Of a DNA stretch of 64,000 bases, positions 45,561-57,404 are shown piece by piece. Source of the DNA: Axinella damicornis (taxonomy: Eukaryota > Porifera > Demospongiae > Axinellida > Axinellidae); contig OZ007511.1 of NCBI GenBank assembly GCA_963931865.1, positions 6,280,626 through 6,344,625 on the forward strand, given 5' to 3'. The notes beneath the pieces were generated by a model. That model was given only the letters and a program-made list of their open reading frames with translations. It was not told the DNA's origin and searched no databases. Numbering within the stretch: the first letter of the stretch is position 1; each line of letters starts with the position of its first letter. Both the position numbers and the translations under genes were made by a program.

Positions 45561-47134
45561 TTCAAATAGTATACAAACTAGCAGCAAATACAATGTCTCT
45601 TTTGATCAGCTTTGAAGCCTCCTGCATCTTTTGGAAGAGCACAGGGTCACCTATCCCCCGGGGCTGCATTGCGGACGTCTCTGACCGTTTCTTCCAAACG
45701 CTGGATGCAGCACACTATCATGCCTGGAGAAATAATTCATGACATAAAAAGTAAGTAGCAACACAAAGACAACTACAACAAGAACCAATAGCTTAACAGT
45801 TTAACAGATACACAGTAGTACATTGTAGGTAAACAGATCTCTCTAAATACTTGGCTCTTGGGTCTAGCTTACCTTCCAAAACATCAGTCAGGTTGATGAT
45901 CTCAACAAATTCCTATGAACAAACAAAATTATGACCATTAGTGCACATAGAAAAAGCAGTAACAAGTGATCGGATGTGATCATGAACCAGAACCATAGCC
46001 ATTGGATATGGCTAATTCATGCACCTGCAGATCCTTACCATTTCCTTTGCCCACTCTAGTGCAGCGGCATATCAATCCCATCGTTCACTTTTTGATAAAG
46101 CACCAAAATTGGTACACATATAGATTAATATATTGTGAACATTTTCAGATATTGAGGCATGTGAAATTGTGCCTGTGTCAGTCGTGGTGGGCGGTTTCCA
46201 AAATGGCCGCCATGTGGCGTTATTCAACGAGAATAATGTAGTACTATAATGTCTTTAATAACACTTTTAGGGGTCTTAGGGTTCTTTTGCATAACTTGTG
46301 ACTGCCCCATCCTTGCTAGAATTATTGTGTGTTTATGTGCCACGTTACAGCAGTGATTTCCGGAAATGGACATGCATATAGAGGTCCGGTTATTAATTCT
46401 GGGAACAGAAACCGGCATCTAGCAGATCTAGTAGCAGGGATTCTATATAGGCTTTGAGAAGGGGGCTGCAAGATATAGGCATCTAATATGCTGCCTGCAT
46501 TCCTGCAAGAAAAATGGGCTGACTGCTGGGATTCATATAAGGGGAAACATCTGGGGTACAAATTAGTATGTTTGGGATGACAATCTTGGATTTTTAAAGT
46601 CCAAAAGGAGCCAGTGATAACATTCAAAAGGAGATGTGTTCTCTGCATTGCTAAAAGTGGTTACAGATTTGTACCAGTCCACCCAGAGAACCTATAGCTC
46701 TGTTGGGCATGAAACAGAAAGGAAAAATATGATTGTGCGAATGCCATTAAGGCAATTGCCGGTGCAATTACAGTGCAATGGATTATCATAAGACCATGGC
46801 ATGGATAATGCTGGTGTTATATATATGTCAAGCAGACTGCAATTTAACTGTGATGTGATGAGCCAGGCATGTGGAGTTCCTCTAGCGAAGGATCAACATG
46901 ATGCTTGGTCTTTTGGGGTATTCTCTTTGACACCATAGCATTGGGAATTTGGCCTATAACAATGGGAATTTTGCCTACTAAGGGAAACTTCCATACAGTT
47001 AGCATTGAAAGGCAAGGTGGTGGAACAGGAGAAATAGTTAGAATAATTATATTCCAGGGATTATCATAGAGTCGGTAGACTCTATACGTAGGGATACGAC
47101 AGACACGCAATATATGCTAATACAAAAAAAATCT

Positions 47135-47260
47135 CTCCAAATCTCAGAAACGGTACACTTATAAGCCTTTATAACAACATACCAGTCATCTTCGAGTGTT
47201 TTCATGTCCAACAAGACTTCCAGCATTGCGAAAAACCATCGCGAATGCACCAAAGCAGGC
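47135..47260 (-). CDS. Possible orphan exon inside the 5.2-kb element
   Basis: Between TTTTGCAAG|TG and a donor GACTG|GTATGT, the minus strand reads VPALVHSRWFFAMLEVLLDM followed by KTLEDDW. It looks protein-like, with good splice sites, but is only about 80-90 bases and has no partner exon. It might be a captured host exon, or chance. Confidence 0.25.
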
Positions 47261-47462
47261 ACTTGCAAAACGGGCAAATTGTTTTTCATTCTTTCTTTCT
47301 TTCTTCTTCTTCAGACAACTTAGCTCAACGTTGCCTCAATCTCTCATGATGGTTTTCGATGAAACAGCAGCATTTTCAACTGAGCAGTGCAACATCACAA
47401 CACAATTTCAGCTCAAACATGCGCCTGCTGCTAAAAAAAAACAAGTAATAAAAAACATTTGA

Positions 47463-47690
47463 AGGATGAAGGGATACCAGAACGGCAAAAAGTAGGAAAC
47501 AAGGTAGGGATGATCACACAAAACAGTGAAGTATACAATCCCCCCTATATACATACTTTCTTCATTATACTGGAAAAAGATCTGTAGGGGGGACTGTATA
47601 CTTCATGTGCACTGTTTTGTGTGATCATACCTACCTTGTTTCCTTACTTTTGCCGTTCTGGTGTCCCTACATCCTGTTACATTTTTAAAT
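47463..47690. mobile_element. Foldback MITE, about 65-bp arms
   Basis: The left arm (GGATGAAGGGATACCAGAAC, GGCAAAAAGTAGGAAACAAG, GTAGGGATGATCACACAAAA) is mirrored at about 47617-47685. It is nested within the 5.2-kb element. Confidence 0.85.
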
Positions 47691-48154
47691 GTTTTTAGCG
47701 TCTGCTGTGTGAGGAAGCTAGGCAGTGTAAGGGTATGGATATTATTACCACTGAAACAACCAGTGCTACCACCAACACTAGCTGAGCCACAGCATAGTGC
47801 ATTTTACTTATTTGCTGTTCATTCTGTCTTATTATGTCAGGCAGTTGGAATGTCGTAGCCTTGCAGTTGACTCTCTTTTTCGTCAAACATATCTCCCAAA
47901 CACCCACCACATCTTTGTAGCTAGCTTACAGATAAAGAATCAAGATACACTTGGCAGCTAATCAAAATGCTAAGGGCCTATACCAAAACCGATGCAGTAC
48001 ACATGAATGCCTAAGCTCAAAGTGGTGGAAAATGGAGTGTGTAAGAAATGAGCTTTGGACAAACTATGCTGACCCCCTTCTTCCGAAAGCCAGCTATATA
48101 ATATTATACTACCCTAGATCTGAGGTTTGTGGTCAGGGGTTTCATATGTATTAG

Positions 48155-48269
48155 TTAAATCACCCTCACGAGGGATGTTGCCGGTTTATAAGCCCGACAC
48201 CCGAGGGCGCGTAGCGCCCGAGGGGGAGGGCTTATAAACCGCAACATCCCGAGTGGGAGGGTGATTTAA
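48155..48269. mobile_element. Foldback MITE (TTAAATCACCCTC ends)
   Basis: The ends TTAAATCACCCTCNCGAGGGATGTTG and the inverse GCAACATCCCGAGTGGGAGG GTGATTTAA pair over about 45 bp, with an inner GGGCGC stem. It sits directly beside the TIR element that starts at about 48272. Confidence 0.85.
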
Positions 48270-48271
48270 CT

Positions 48272-49333
48272 GATTTATAGCTCGTTGCTAGGTGGTTGTT
48301 TTGGCAACGCGTAAATGACGTCATTAACGTCCGTATATTCACTACTCCTATTCCGTATATCCAAATTTGGACTGTGCGAGTTTGATAGCTAGCTGCTCTG
48401 TGAGATCGATTTTGAACAACGAGAACAAACTAGTTGCTCTCCTAGAGAAGTGTCTCGTGGATTTGATCACGCCCTCACTTTTGGAAAGTGTTGCGAAGCG
48501 CTCCAAGAATATCACGAGCGGTCACAAGTTCGTTTAGGCACTGGGAGAGTGGACCGAGTCAAGCGACGAAAGTTCTGCAGAGAGCGAGGCGCCTAAGGCG
48601 AAGCCACCGTTGGGTCAACAGTAGGCAGTGTCCCGAATTCTATCATCAACAACAGAAGGCACAACGTACTAAAACAGCTATTGTTGCAGACGACTTCACG
48701 AGTAATTCCAGCACAGCCTCCTGTACCGCAGATGAACTTTTCTAGCTGTAACTACAATGGACCTTCTGACAAGTTCTGTACTACCTGCTTTACCGCAGCC
48801 ATGCAGTGCTCTTCCACCTCTTGCCTTACCTTCCAGTTCTGAGCTGGATCTAACTGATATTGACTTCGATGAGTTTAAACTGCGTTTCTTCACGAGTAAT
48901 TCCAGCACAGCCTCCTCCTGTACTGCAGATGAACTTTTCTAGCTGTAAACAATCTACACTGAATGGACCTTCTGTACTACCTGCTTTACCTCCGCTATAC
49001 AGTGCTCCTCCACCTCTTGCCTTACCCAGTTCTGAGCTGGATCTGAGATTGACTTCGATGTGACTAAACTCTTTTCTGCCTTCCTTTTACATTTGTTCTG
49101 TTGTGCAGTCAGACCTCTTTGAGTGACTTAACTGCATTTTCTGCTTTTTGTTGTCTACCTGTATACTGCTTTTACTTGGGCAGATATAGACACCCTTCAC
49201 ACCTGATATAGCCACTCTTCACACCTGATATAGCCACTCTTCACACCTGATATAGCTGAATCAGCATTTCCGGGGGCATGTTACCCATTTATAAGTCTTC
49301 TATAATCTTAGCAACCACCTAGCAACGGGCTAT
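48272..49333. mobile_element. 1-kb TIR element with internal tandem duplication
   Basis: The left TTTATAGCTCGTTGCTAGGT and the right, inverted, TTTATAGCCCGTTGCTAGGT continue with GGTTG, giving inverted ends of about 26 bp. Inside, a block of about 194 bp is duplicated (TTCACGAGTAATTCCAGCAC at about 48695 and 48889). A 22-bp unit (TCACACCTGATATAGCCACT CT) is repeated three times near 49197-49255. Open pieces such as SSELDLTDIDFDEFKLRFF occur within the duplicated block, but no complete gene was recognised. Confidence 0.6.
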
Positions 49334-49339
49334 AAATAT

Positions 49340-50185
49340 ATACATACAGTGGCTTGCAACTGTGGGCTTTTTCCGACTTGGAGATATTTGTGCCAACAGG
49401 TCAGCAACATGATATTTGGCTACATGATTGCATTGTTTGTTTGTGTCGACAGAACAGTTTCATGCTGGCAATAAGTGCATTGGGCATATAGGGGATCAAT
49501 GAGTTATGTTCAGTGGTAGCCTACTGAGCAGTAAGGGATACAAAGCAAGGGCCATTACATATTTCCAACATAGGATATATAATAGACAAGGGAGAGCTTT
49601 ATTGACGACCCCTCCCTCCAGGCCATTGGGACTGAGAATCAGCCTGTAATTATGGAGATCACAGTTTTAGAATCAGGTCAGTAACCACTGGTAAAGCATC
49701 CCATGCCTGCATATATTCCGCATTAATTTGTTGGGTAGAAGTGTACAAATCCATACTTGAATGCCTAGATATGCATTGGTTAGTTTCACATTGTGACAGT
49801 AACGTTGTCTGCAGGTACATGCTGGCTAACCACTGCATGGACTTATCTTTCCTGTCACTGACTTTCGTACACGTGTTGTAGTATATGTATACCAGTATCA
49901 CAAAACGTTATGCATCATATTCATAGGAAAGGGGAGGGGAGCCACACCCAGGATAGAGTGTCCTATTGGGGAAAGTATACAATGGTGGAAGGGCCACCAT
50001 TCCATGGATATGCAGATATGAACCTGATATCCATAGTTAGGGAGTGAAGCTGTCATGTGATCAGCAGCAAGTGAGTCATGTGGTTGGAAAGCTCTCACTC
50101 CGGCCACTGCTTCACTGCATCGTTGACCTGACTCACCTCCAATGAGCTAGCTGGTACCAATGGCTAAAAGAACAGAGTTAATTGG
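49340..50185. other. No gene seen
   Basis: Interior of the 5.2-kb element. No exon or further repeat end was recognised. Confidence 0.4.
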
Positions 50186-50188
50186 GAA

Positions 50189-50580
50189 CTAGAGGTGCTC
50201 AGCAGAGCACGTACCCTGTGCGCAACTTTTTATTTGACAGCTATAGGCCTACCACCGATTATTCAGCATGCACGATGAGCTAGCTAGGCCACGATTTACA
50301 GTGATGTCAGCATGCAGAATGAGTTGTGGCAGTAATGCTAGAAATACAGGGTGTGGTCAAGTTGTATAAATTAGAAGCACGAATTTCATGCAGCTTTTCT
50401 CAACCTCTCGAGCAGATCTCTGGTCTGCGAGTTATGTAGACGCTAATATTTCTGAATTCTGACACTTCTATCCTGAAATAAGCCTTCAACAAGGCCTTCA
50501 CTGCTCAAACCGCTTGGACAGACAGACTGACAGACAAACCGATCACTCTACCCCCTGTTGCGCATGCACACGGGGTAATG
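50189..50580 (-). mobile_element. MITE with GCACGTACCC and CCCCGTGTGCATGCGCA ends, copy 2
   Basis: An inverted relative of 18887-19482. It begins AGAGGTGCTCAGCAGAGCAC and ends CGCATGCACACGGGGTAATG, with the (CAGA)n tract and ATTTCTGAATTCTGAC landmarks in matching order. Confidence 0.6.
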
Positions 50581-52429
50581 ACAGGCAACTGATTATGGGA
50601 CGCCGGACAATGGTGAACCAGGGTGGAGCTGATTATTCACAACATTAGCAACACTAGCTGTGTAGACAGCTGCAAGCTGTAGCAGTAGTAAGTAAAGTAT
50701 GGGTTATTCGATCACCCGCCCACCTAGCTGTTCCCTCTTTCTTTCATATAGCCGCTACTGTCCACTGCATGAGCCCTCTCTCAGTCAGGTGTTAAATTTG
50801 TGTTTCAAGTGCAGAAGGGTTTGAAGGATTGCCACTAAGGGTCATTTAAGACAACATTGCCAAATTTGGTAATGTTGCATGGTGGCCATTTTGGACCACG
50901 GCTGACGCCGGTAACGTGGCACATAAACACAGAATAATTCTAGCAAGGATGGGGCAGTCACAAGTTATGCAAAAGAACCCTAAGACCCCTAAAAGTGCTA
51001 TTAAAGACATTATAGTACTACATTATTCTCGTTGAATAACGCCACATGGCGGCCATTTTGGAAACCGCCCACCACGGCTGACACAGGCACAATTTCACAT
51101 GCCTCAATATCTGAAAATGTTCACAGTATATTAATCCATATGTGTACCAATTTTGGTGCTTTTATCAAAAAAATGAACGATTGGTTTGGTATGTCTGGCT
51201 ATGCCGCTGCACTACTCGTAGACTACTTCAACTAGCCCAAAATTGAGCTCTTTCATGTAGTCCTCCACTGAAGTATCTATGCCAAACTGCCGCTCCATTT
51301 GTGCTATCTGTGTAGCTACATCCAGAATGGTCTTCTTTCCCTGTGGGTAAAATAAACATCAATAGCTGTCCAGCTTCAACAGGAAGAAGGTAATTTACCT
51401 TTTGTAATTGGTCAGTGAGGTTTGGTTCACTACACTTCGCCTGCAAATGACAAATTAACAGTATGACACTTAGCAATAGCGGTATATCCTAAGTACTGCA
51501 AGTGACAAAAAAGTAATTCCATGTCAGCATACAAGTAATGTGCAAAGCCTACTGTTATTGACTGCTGTAATCATTGTGAGTTATGTAGTTAGACCTCTAT
51601 GTAGGCCCGCCTCAGCACAAGCCTTGTGTAAGCTTTCTTATGTAAGGTTTGTTGTGAGGATTCAGGGCCATTGGGGTAGCTGTTGACACTTAGATCTCAG
51701 TGCACAACATGTCTTGTTACTGAGGTACGCATATAAACTGTACTGTAATTCTTATAATTTCTTAGGCCCAAAAAGTGGTCCGGCCATGGCCGGACAAACC
51801 GGACTAGTTCCGATGGCCCTGGGATTTGGTATAATAGTTGTGCTTGTGCCTATTTTGAGTGTTCATTCAAGTTACAATAGGCAGTAATCACGCTGACCTT
51901 AGCTCTCAACGGTCTTTTCTGTTACACACATGTACGTAACTTCATTTGTGACAGTATTACGGTAAAAGGACTACATTGTAAGCTATAGGAACTCTATGCC
52001 ACTGGACTTAGGAATTCACCTGCTGGAAGACCAAGCACGATAGTAGAGCAGCAATCTCAGCGGGAGTGTACTCGGAGAACACATTCTGGAAGAGCAGCTC
52101 CGTGAGCAGCACTTCGTGGGAATGGATTTCACAGGCGACTCGGCCCTTCAACTCTACTGTACTTTGGGATCCGATGAAACCAAAGTGCTTCAGAACCTGC
52201 AACATGTATGTAATCAATGTAGAAGTTGCATAAGTAAGCAGCAACATTGATTCAGCAAACAACATACCAAAAGGTTAAGGTCCGAAATATGCCTAATACC
52301 TCCGGAAAGCAGGCTACAGGCACAGTCATGATTTTCAGGTCGTAATTCAATTGTGCACACCAAATTGGCTAAACATACACAGTTCTTACAGTAGAACATT
52401 ACACTATGTGAGACAATGCCAAAGGCAGC

Positions 52430-52915
52430 AAAGGAGCGTCCAACTCAGCTAGTATTACCTCACACGTCCCAGACTTTTACCTTATACGGCAAGAAGCCAT
52501 TACAAATTGGCATTTGTGTGGTGCCGCAAATGTTTTCCATGTAAGGTATGACCGTAAGGCGTGAGGGATCACAACATGTCTATACTAGTTCAGGAGCGCA
52601 TGAGCAGCCGAAGGCGGCAAAGAGCGTCGAACTAGTATAGACGTGTTGTAATTCCTCACGCCTTACATGTACAGTCATACCTTATATGGAAGGCCTTTGC
52701 GGTAGAGCACAAATGCCAATTTGTTTTTCACGCTTTTACCTAATGACCTCTTGCCGTATAAGGTAAAATTTTGGGACATGTGAAGGACTATTACTTTTGG
52801 CTAGGGCGCGCATGCTGAGTTTGACGCTCCTTCACCGCCCTCGGCGGCTCGTGCGCTCCTGACTAGTTTGACGCTCCCTCGCCGCCTTCGGCAGCTCATG
52901 CGCTCCTGATCCTGA
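52430..52915. mobile_element. Large foldback element, nested inverted arms
   Basis: Inverted arms extend over more than 150 bp. The outer parts carry GGAGCGTCNAACTC and TTACCTTATACGGCAAGA. Inner parts carry ACAAATTGGCATTTGTG, ATGTAAGGTATGACNGTAAG and CACAACATGTCTATACTAGTTC. The mirror runs from about 52626 to 52850. It lies just upstream of the last recognised SKI2-like exon. Confidence 0.8.
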
Positions 52916-53339
52916 TTATCTGGATATCTATTTGTAAAACTAGTATCTATATCTGGATAGTGCTGTTGGCACATAATTACTCAGGTGCTTCTGGGAACTA
53001 TAACTATTTTACCTCAGTGCAATGAGGTAATAGTTCCCAAAGTAGGCTATATATATTTACAATGAGTGGTTTGTGTGAGTGATGGTGCAGTTTGTCTCAG
53101 ACCAAATAATGAAAGCCTATTATCTGGATGATGAGAGGACCTTGTTGGCGAGCTCTAATTGGTCCAAAGGAAGTATTACAACAGACAAAGTTTGAAATTC
53201 ACTCACAACACCTCTTGTGCCATCTGATATAGTACATCAAGATATCCGGAATTCAAATATGACATCAATTTTGTTTCACCCCTGAGCCGCCTTGTTGACA
53301 CTAGGCTTCATGTGACTAGCAAACAACTGTCACATGACT

Positions 53340-54065
53340 TCTACCTCGAACATGTGAAGGGGTCTCAAACATATCTTGAACGCTGTCTCCTCCCATATAC
53401 TGAAGAGCTGTATCATAGCCTCATCCCAGCCCACCATTGCACGAAGATAAATTTTGAGGGGAGGGCCAGGGGTGGGGGGGGGGGGGGGGGGGGGGGGGGG
53501 AGCTACACAACCTTTCTAGAGTGCAACCCTATTGTCTACCTCACTGCAGTTATGCTCTCAGAAAGGATTCATCTGCGAGACATGCCGAAGCAGTAATTAA
53601 TGTATCTATCCATTGGATGTGGAGGACACTTACAAGGTATGTACCCTAATGAGATCTGATCAGAATTCAGACTTTGGAATCACCTTGCAGAGCCGTAGGA
53701 GTAGGTGCGGCAGGTGCGGCGGCCGCCGGACCAATAATATGCTCAGTCTGGCTAGCAAGTTGTTGAAACTTGCAGTTTCATCCCAAGAGTACACCAGAAA
53801 CGATCTCAGAAGGTCTAAAATTCAAAATTTTCCTGGGGGAGAGCCCCCAGACCCCCCTATATCTGATGTGCTTTGTGCGCTTGCTCCGCTTCTAGATTGA
53901 CACGCTGCGCACGCCATTGCACCGCCTCGCTCAAAGCACTCTCCGCCTGACCAAACTAAAATTGCTTCCTACGGGCCTGCCTTGTTGATGCTAGGTCAAG
54001 CAACTGGGGATTTTCCTTGATTGCCTAGGTTATCCAATTCCCACCCTCTGGACACAGTGGCAGGG
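53340..54065 (+). repeat. Direct repeat segment A (second copy at 55743)
   Basis: Landmarks CTCGAACATGTGAAG, CTTGAACGCTGTCTCCTCC, ATAGCCTCATCCCAGCCCA, GTCTACCTCACTGCAGTTAT and TCTGCGAGACATGCC recur in the same order at about 55743-56100. This copy carries a G27 tract (53474-53500) and an insert at about 53680-53985 that the second copy lacks. Open frames within are not supported as genes. Confidence 0.65.
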
Positions 54066-54122
54066 GTTCATTTACAAATTTTCCTAAGAGGGGCGAAACC
54101 AGGCTTTGATGAAGTTTGAGGT

Positions 54123-54124
<2 letters not shown>

Positions 54125-54155
<31 letters not shown>
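54125..54155 (+). repeat. Poly-G tract (31 G)
   Basis: Uninterrupted G run in non-coding sequence. Confidence 0.95.
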
Positions 54156-54156
<1 letters not shown>

Positions 54157-54473
54157 GGCAAAAGTGGCGTGTGTCACATGTAGAAAATTTAGATTCTCTG
54201 AGATTGATTCTGGTGCAATCTTATTAGGGGCCAAAAATCCCAATCAAAACAGGTGTACGTATACTGGCTGGCACTAGATCACAGTGCTGGTCGCTCGCTC
54301 AGTACAACAGCAAACTACTGTCACATGATTATACAGGCTACTGTCACATGACTTGCAGACTACTGGCATGTGACTAACAAGGTTCTGCCAAGACCAGTGG
54401 AGCTAGGTGACTAATATGCTGTCGTGTATACTTCTTTCACAGAAGCTAATAGAGGTGAACAGTGGTGCATTAA

Positions 54474-54968
54474 CCCTTTAAGCCCCATTGACGTCTATAG
54501 GCGTCATTTAGACCCTATGCACTTGTAGGGCTTCTCGTCAGTCCAAAAAGAGACCAAAAAGGCTTCAGAGGGCCTAGGGACGACTTTGAGGGCGATTTTT
54601 GATTTTAATGAGATTCATTGACCCGAGAATTTTTGATACTAATGATATTCATAGACCCCACCCAGGCCTCAAGAAAACCTGCAAATTGGTGGTGTAAGGT
54701 GTGCCATCAGTCAGATCTGGCCCAAGTTTAAGGAAATGCTGGGCGAAAATCCGGCTGACATCCACCTTTGACCTCCGATTGCTGGGCTTGTGGGGGGTCA
54801 TGAATATCATTAACGGTATTGCCAGAGGGGTCTCTCCATGTGTGCGGGCCCCACCAAGTTTGGCCGCTGAGGAGCGAATGCTGTGGGAGAGGAGTACCTA
54901 TGAAAGTGGTGTGCGCTGAATGCATGAAAATGTGTTGTCTTGGTGGGAAGAATTCGGTGGTTAAAGGG
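54474..54968. mobile_element. TTAA-flanked MITE with CCCTTTAA ends, copy 2
   Basis: TTAA at 54470-54473 and 54969-54972, with ends CCCTTTAA and TTAAAGGG. It is inverted relative to 35071-35672 and highly similar over most of its length (for example CACACATGGAGAGACCCCTC in copy 1 and its mirror here). Confidence 0.8.
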
Positions 54969-54979
54969 TTAAATGAAGG

Positions 54980-55740
54980 CTGACATAAGGAAGACGGACA
55001 CTGCATGGTAGGTTGGAGTTGCCAGTGAGTGAGTATGAGCTTTTACCGTACTACCTCCACCATTGAGTCTATCCCATTCCCCCCAAAAAAGGAATTTGTT
55101 TATTGCCAGATGCCAAACCTTGACAATCAGAAAGGCACATATGAGGTTCAAAGTCTCTTGCTAGCTATCCTACTTGCAGTGTTCGATTGGTAATGGATTC
55201 TATAGGCCTGGGTGATACTATCGTTACTAAATCAGCATCGATATTCGATTGTAAATGTATTGCAGTATTGTGGTGACGTAACATGAATTTTTCTCTGTAT
55301 TAAGAGGGACACATAATGAAATTCATACCAGTCAGTATCCTTGTGAAGCCACATATTTCAAGTGGTTGCTATCAACAGGTCCTGCAGAGGCTGGCAAAGG
55401 GCACATTGTGCTTTTAGACCAGACCACAAAGGGCACATTAGAAGCCCAAAGGGTACAGTGCCCTTCAGTAGAGGCCTAGCGAGAACACTGCTGGGTACAT
55501 CTAATAACGTTCACAGTACATTTGAGACTACTTCAGGCAGCGTTCACAGTATGTATGTTCAACACTAGAGTGCATTGACATTGCAGATTTCTTCTCACAG
55601 TGTTCACAAGAGCAGTACGTTTCATCACATATGATTATATGCCAGGTCCTCAGACCCACGAGAAGAGAAAGATAGCATCTCCTAGTGAAGATTATCTGCA
55701 TGTGAATGCTGTGTGAAGTAGTTTGAACATACTGTGAATG
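54980..55740. other. No gene seen
   Basis: No exon supported. A short local duplication around AAAGGGCACATT occurs at 55396-55440. Confidence 0.4.
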
Positions 55741-55742
55741 CT

Positions 55743-56100
55743 GTGTCAATCAGCCTCGAACGTGTGAAGTAGTCCCGAACATACCTTGAACACTGTCTCC
55801 TCCAATCGTAGCCTCATCCCAGCCCATCTTTGCACAAAGATAAATGTTGGCCGGGGAGCTACACAACCTTCCTAGATCACCAACCCCATTGTCTACCTCA
55901 CTGCAGTTATACTCTCATCTGCGAGACATGCCACAGCATCTATACATACATTGGATGCTGAGGACACTTACAATGCAGGTACGCTAATGAGATAGTTGTG
56001 TCCAGAATTCAGACATTGATGCTAGGTCAAGCAGCTGGGGATTTCCTTAATTGACTAGGTGGTATTGGTTGTCTAATTCCCGCCCTCTTGGCACAGTGGG
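55743..56100 (+). repeat. Direct repeat segment A, second copy
   Basis: A shorter copy of 53340-54065 without the poly-G tract and the 53.7-kb insert. It ends with TTGATGCTAGGTCAAGCAGC and CACAGTGG as in the first copy. Confidence 0.65.
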
Positions 56101-56195
56101 CATGCCTGCCCAGCTGTCTGACCCCAAGCAGGGTGGGTCATGTGAGACAGGAGCCCATACTGTGTGCATGAGATAATTCACAACTGCCTGGGTGC

Positions 56196-56393
56196 TAGCC
56201 TCGTTCCCAGTCCCATGCCCAGCAAAGCTGGGTGTGGGACTGGGAACGTACATTTCTCCGCCATTATGAATCTCATTAGGGGCGTGGTCAGGTCTGAGGG
56301 TTAGTATTAGGGCGGGCGGGCGATTGTTTCCAGAAACGTTTCTGTGACGTCACGCCCTCGCACTACCACTTAATTGAGTGGGTAGAACGAGGC
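56196..56393. mobile_element. TAGCCTCGTTCCCAGTCCC foldback and distal end
   Basis: A short hairpin (56196-56250) lies inside a possible longer unit that closes with ACGAGGCTA at about 56386-56393. Same family as 34861-34952. Confidence 0.6.
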
Positions 56394-57294
56394 TACCAGG
56401 GTACGTGCAGGAGTCAGATCACTAAATATTGCTCAACCACACCCACCTAATTAGCAATTACATCGTGCACACCCCTTTTCTGTTGGCCACACCCTTTTAT
56501 TGGCTAATCACATTGCAAGCGCAGAGGTACATGTATGCTGTTTTTATGCCAGTTGCACTACGTAGGTGATGTAACCAGAAATTAGCCCCGTCTTTGCAAC
56601 TCGTTCATGTTTCACTACATGTTACTGTTTGTCTGGTAAGCTTAAATTCACTGAGGATCTACCCGGCCTATATGCGTAAGAGTGCTTTGTTAACCCTTTA
56701 CCAACCAATGATGCATAACCAATGATGCAAATATGCATCATGAGGCTTTCAGCTTCATGATGTCACATCTGGCAATGTCCTTGGGACTTAGGTTCTGTGT
56801 CAGACTGTGTGAGCAGAAAGGGCGGGACAGGGGGACGCGGGTGGGTGCACCTGAAGGGTGCAAACAGCATCGCCGTGTCTGGGCTTAGCCGTGAATAGCC
56901 TTTGGTTGGAGCCGGGTGGGCCATTTCTTGGAATTTAAGCATAAAAGGCCTAGAAAACTGTGCTGTCACCTTGTATAGCCTCGAATTCCAGTGTAACCGT
57001 TCAGGCTGATTTTTCTGGTAGACCATTGCCCAAGCATATTGATCGCATACTCATTAATGAGTGGGTGTGGTTTGAGACACGACTGTAGAAAGCATGGCTG
57101 TGTGTAGTTTTGTGTGAAGGGCTTTGAGAATGAAACCAATGGGAACCTTATCTAGGGTATAATCACAGGCTATCAACTGACCTCCAATGTCTACGGTTGA
57201 TAAGTGAGATTGAGTGCTGAAGTGTGAGTACTCCCAGAGAGGTCTATATTTTGAGGTATCATAGTAACTTGAATAGAAGCATCACTCTCTTATC

Positions 57295-57402
57295 TATCCT
57301 CGCACCAAGGCCTTCTCACCCCAGCGTTTGTCGCTTGCAGTACTACCCACGTTAGTTCTGCAAGTGACAAACGTTGGGGTGAGAGGCCTGGGTATGAGAC
57401 TA
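57295..57402. mobile_element. Foldback MITE (CACCAAGGCCTTCTCACCCCA arms)
   Basis: CAAGGCCTTCTCACCCCAGC GTTTGTCGCTTGCAG is mirrored as CTGCAAGTGACAAACGTTGG GGTGAGAGGCCTGG, and the unit ends GAGACTA. Arms are about 45 bp. Confidence 0.85.
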
Positions 57403-57404
57403 CC

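Larger units (their letters stand above)
46057..51214. mobile_element. 5.2-kb TIR element inserted in the SKI2-like exon
   Basis: The ends are TAGTGCAGCGGCATA and its inverse. Similarity continues for about 290 bp (46057-46347 against 50926-51214), including GGCGGTTTCCAAAATGGCC and TTTTAGGGGTCTTAGGGTTC. CTC is duplicated on both sides (46054-46056 and 51215-51217), and removing the element plus one CTC restores the SKI2 reading frame TAC GAG TGG. The interior holds other nested elements but no recognisable transposase, so it is non-autonomous or decayed. A 3-bp duplication with TAGTG...CACTA ends was not matched to a named superfamily. Confidence 0.85.
45562..52196 (-). pseudogene. SKI2-like RNA helicase C-terminal gene copy, interrupted
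   Basis: Exons on the minus strand, all phase 0 unless noted. 52196-52020 (59 codons) includes VELKGRVACEIHSHEVLLTE and TPAEIAALLSCLV. 51440-51399 is 14 codons. 51340-51215 (42 codons) includes YMKELNFGLVEVVYE. 46053-46039 is WAKEM, ending at GTAAGG. 45912-45873 (phase 0 to 1) is EFVEIINLTDVLEG. 45723-45562 is the last, with VCCIQRLEETVRDVRNAA and KLIKRDIVFAASLYTI. These are the arch/DSHCT-domain motifs of SKI2/MTR4-type exosome helicases, closest to SKI2 (SKIV2L). A 5.2-kb element splits the codon run ...VVYE|WAKEM. One extra base near 45670 shifts the frame. No helicase-core exons were recognised upstream, so this is probably a partial, dead copy. Confidence 0.8.

Noticed and set aside
46057..51214. 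The 5.2-kb insert acting as a spliced intron (introner)
   Set aside because: The junctions read GAG|TAGTGC and CACTA|GAG (exon strand), without GT-AG, and the read-through codon is a stop.
52204..52300. Upstream SKI2 mini-exon reading HISDLNLL before GTATGT
   Set aside because: The motif would fit the family just before VLKHFGF, but the conserved residues expected between them are missing, so the match may be chance.
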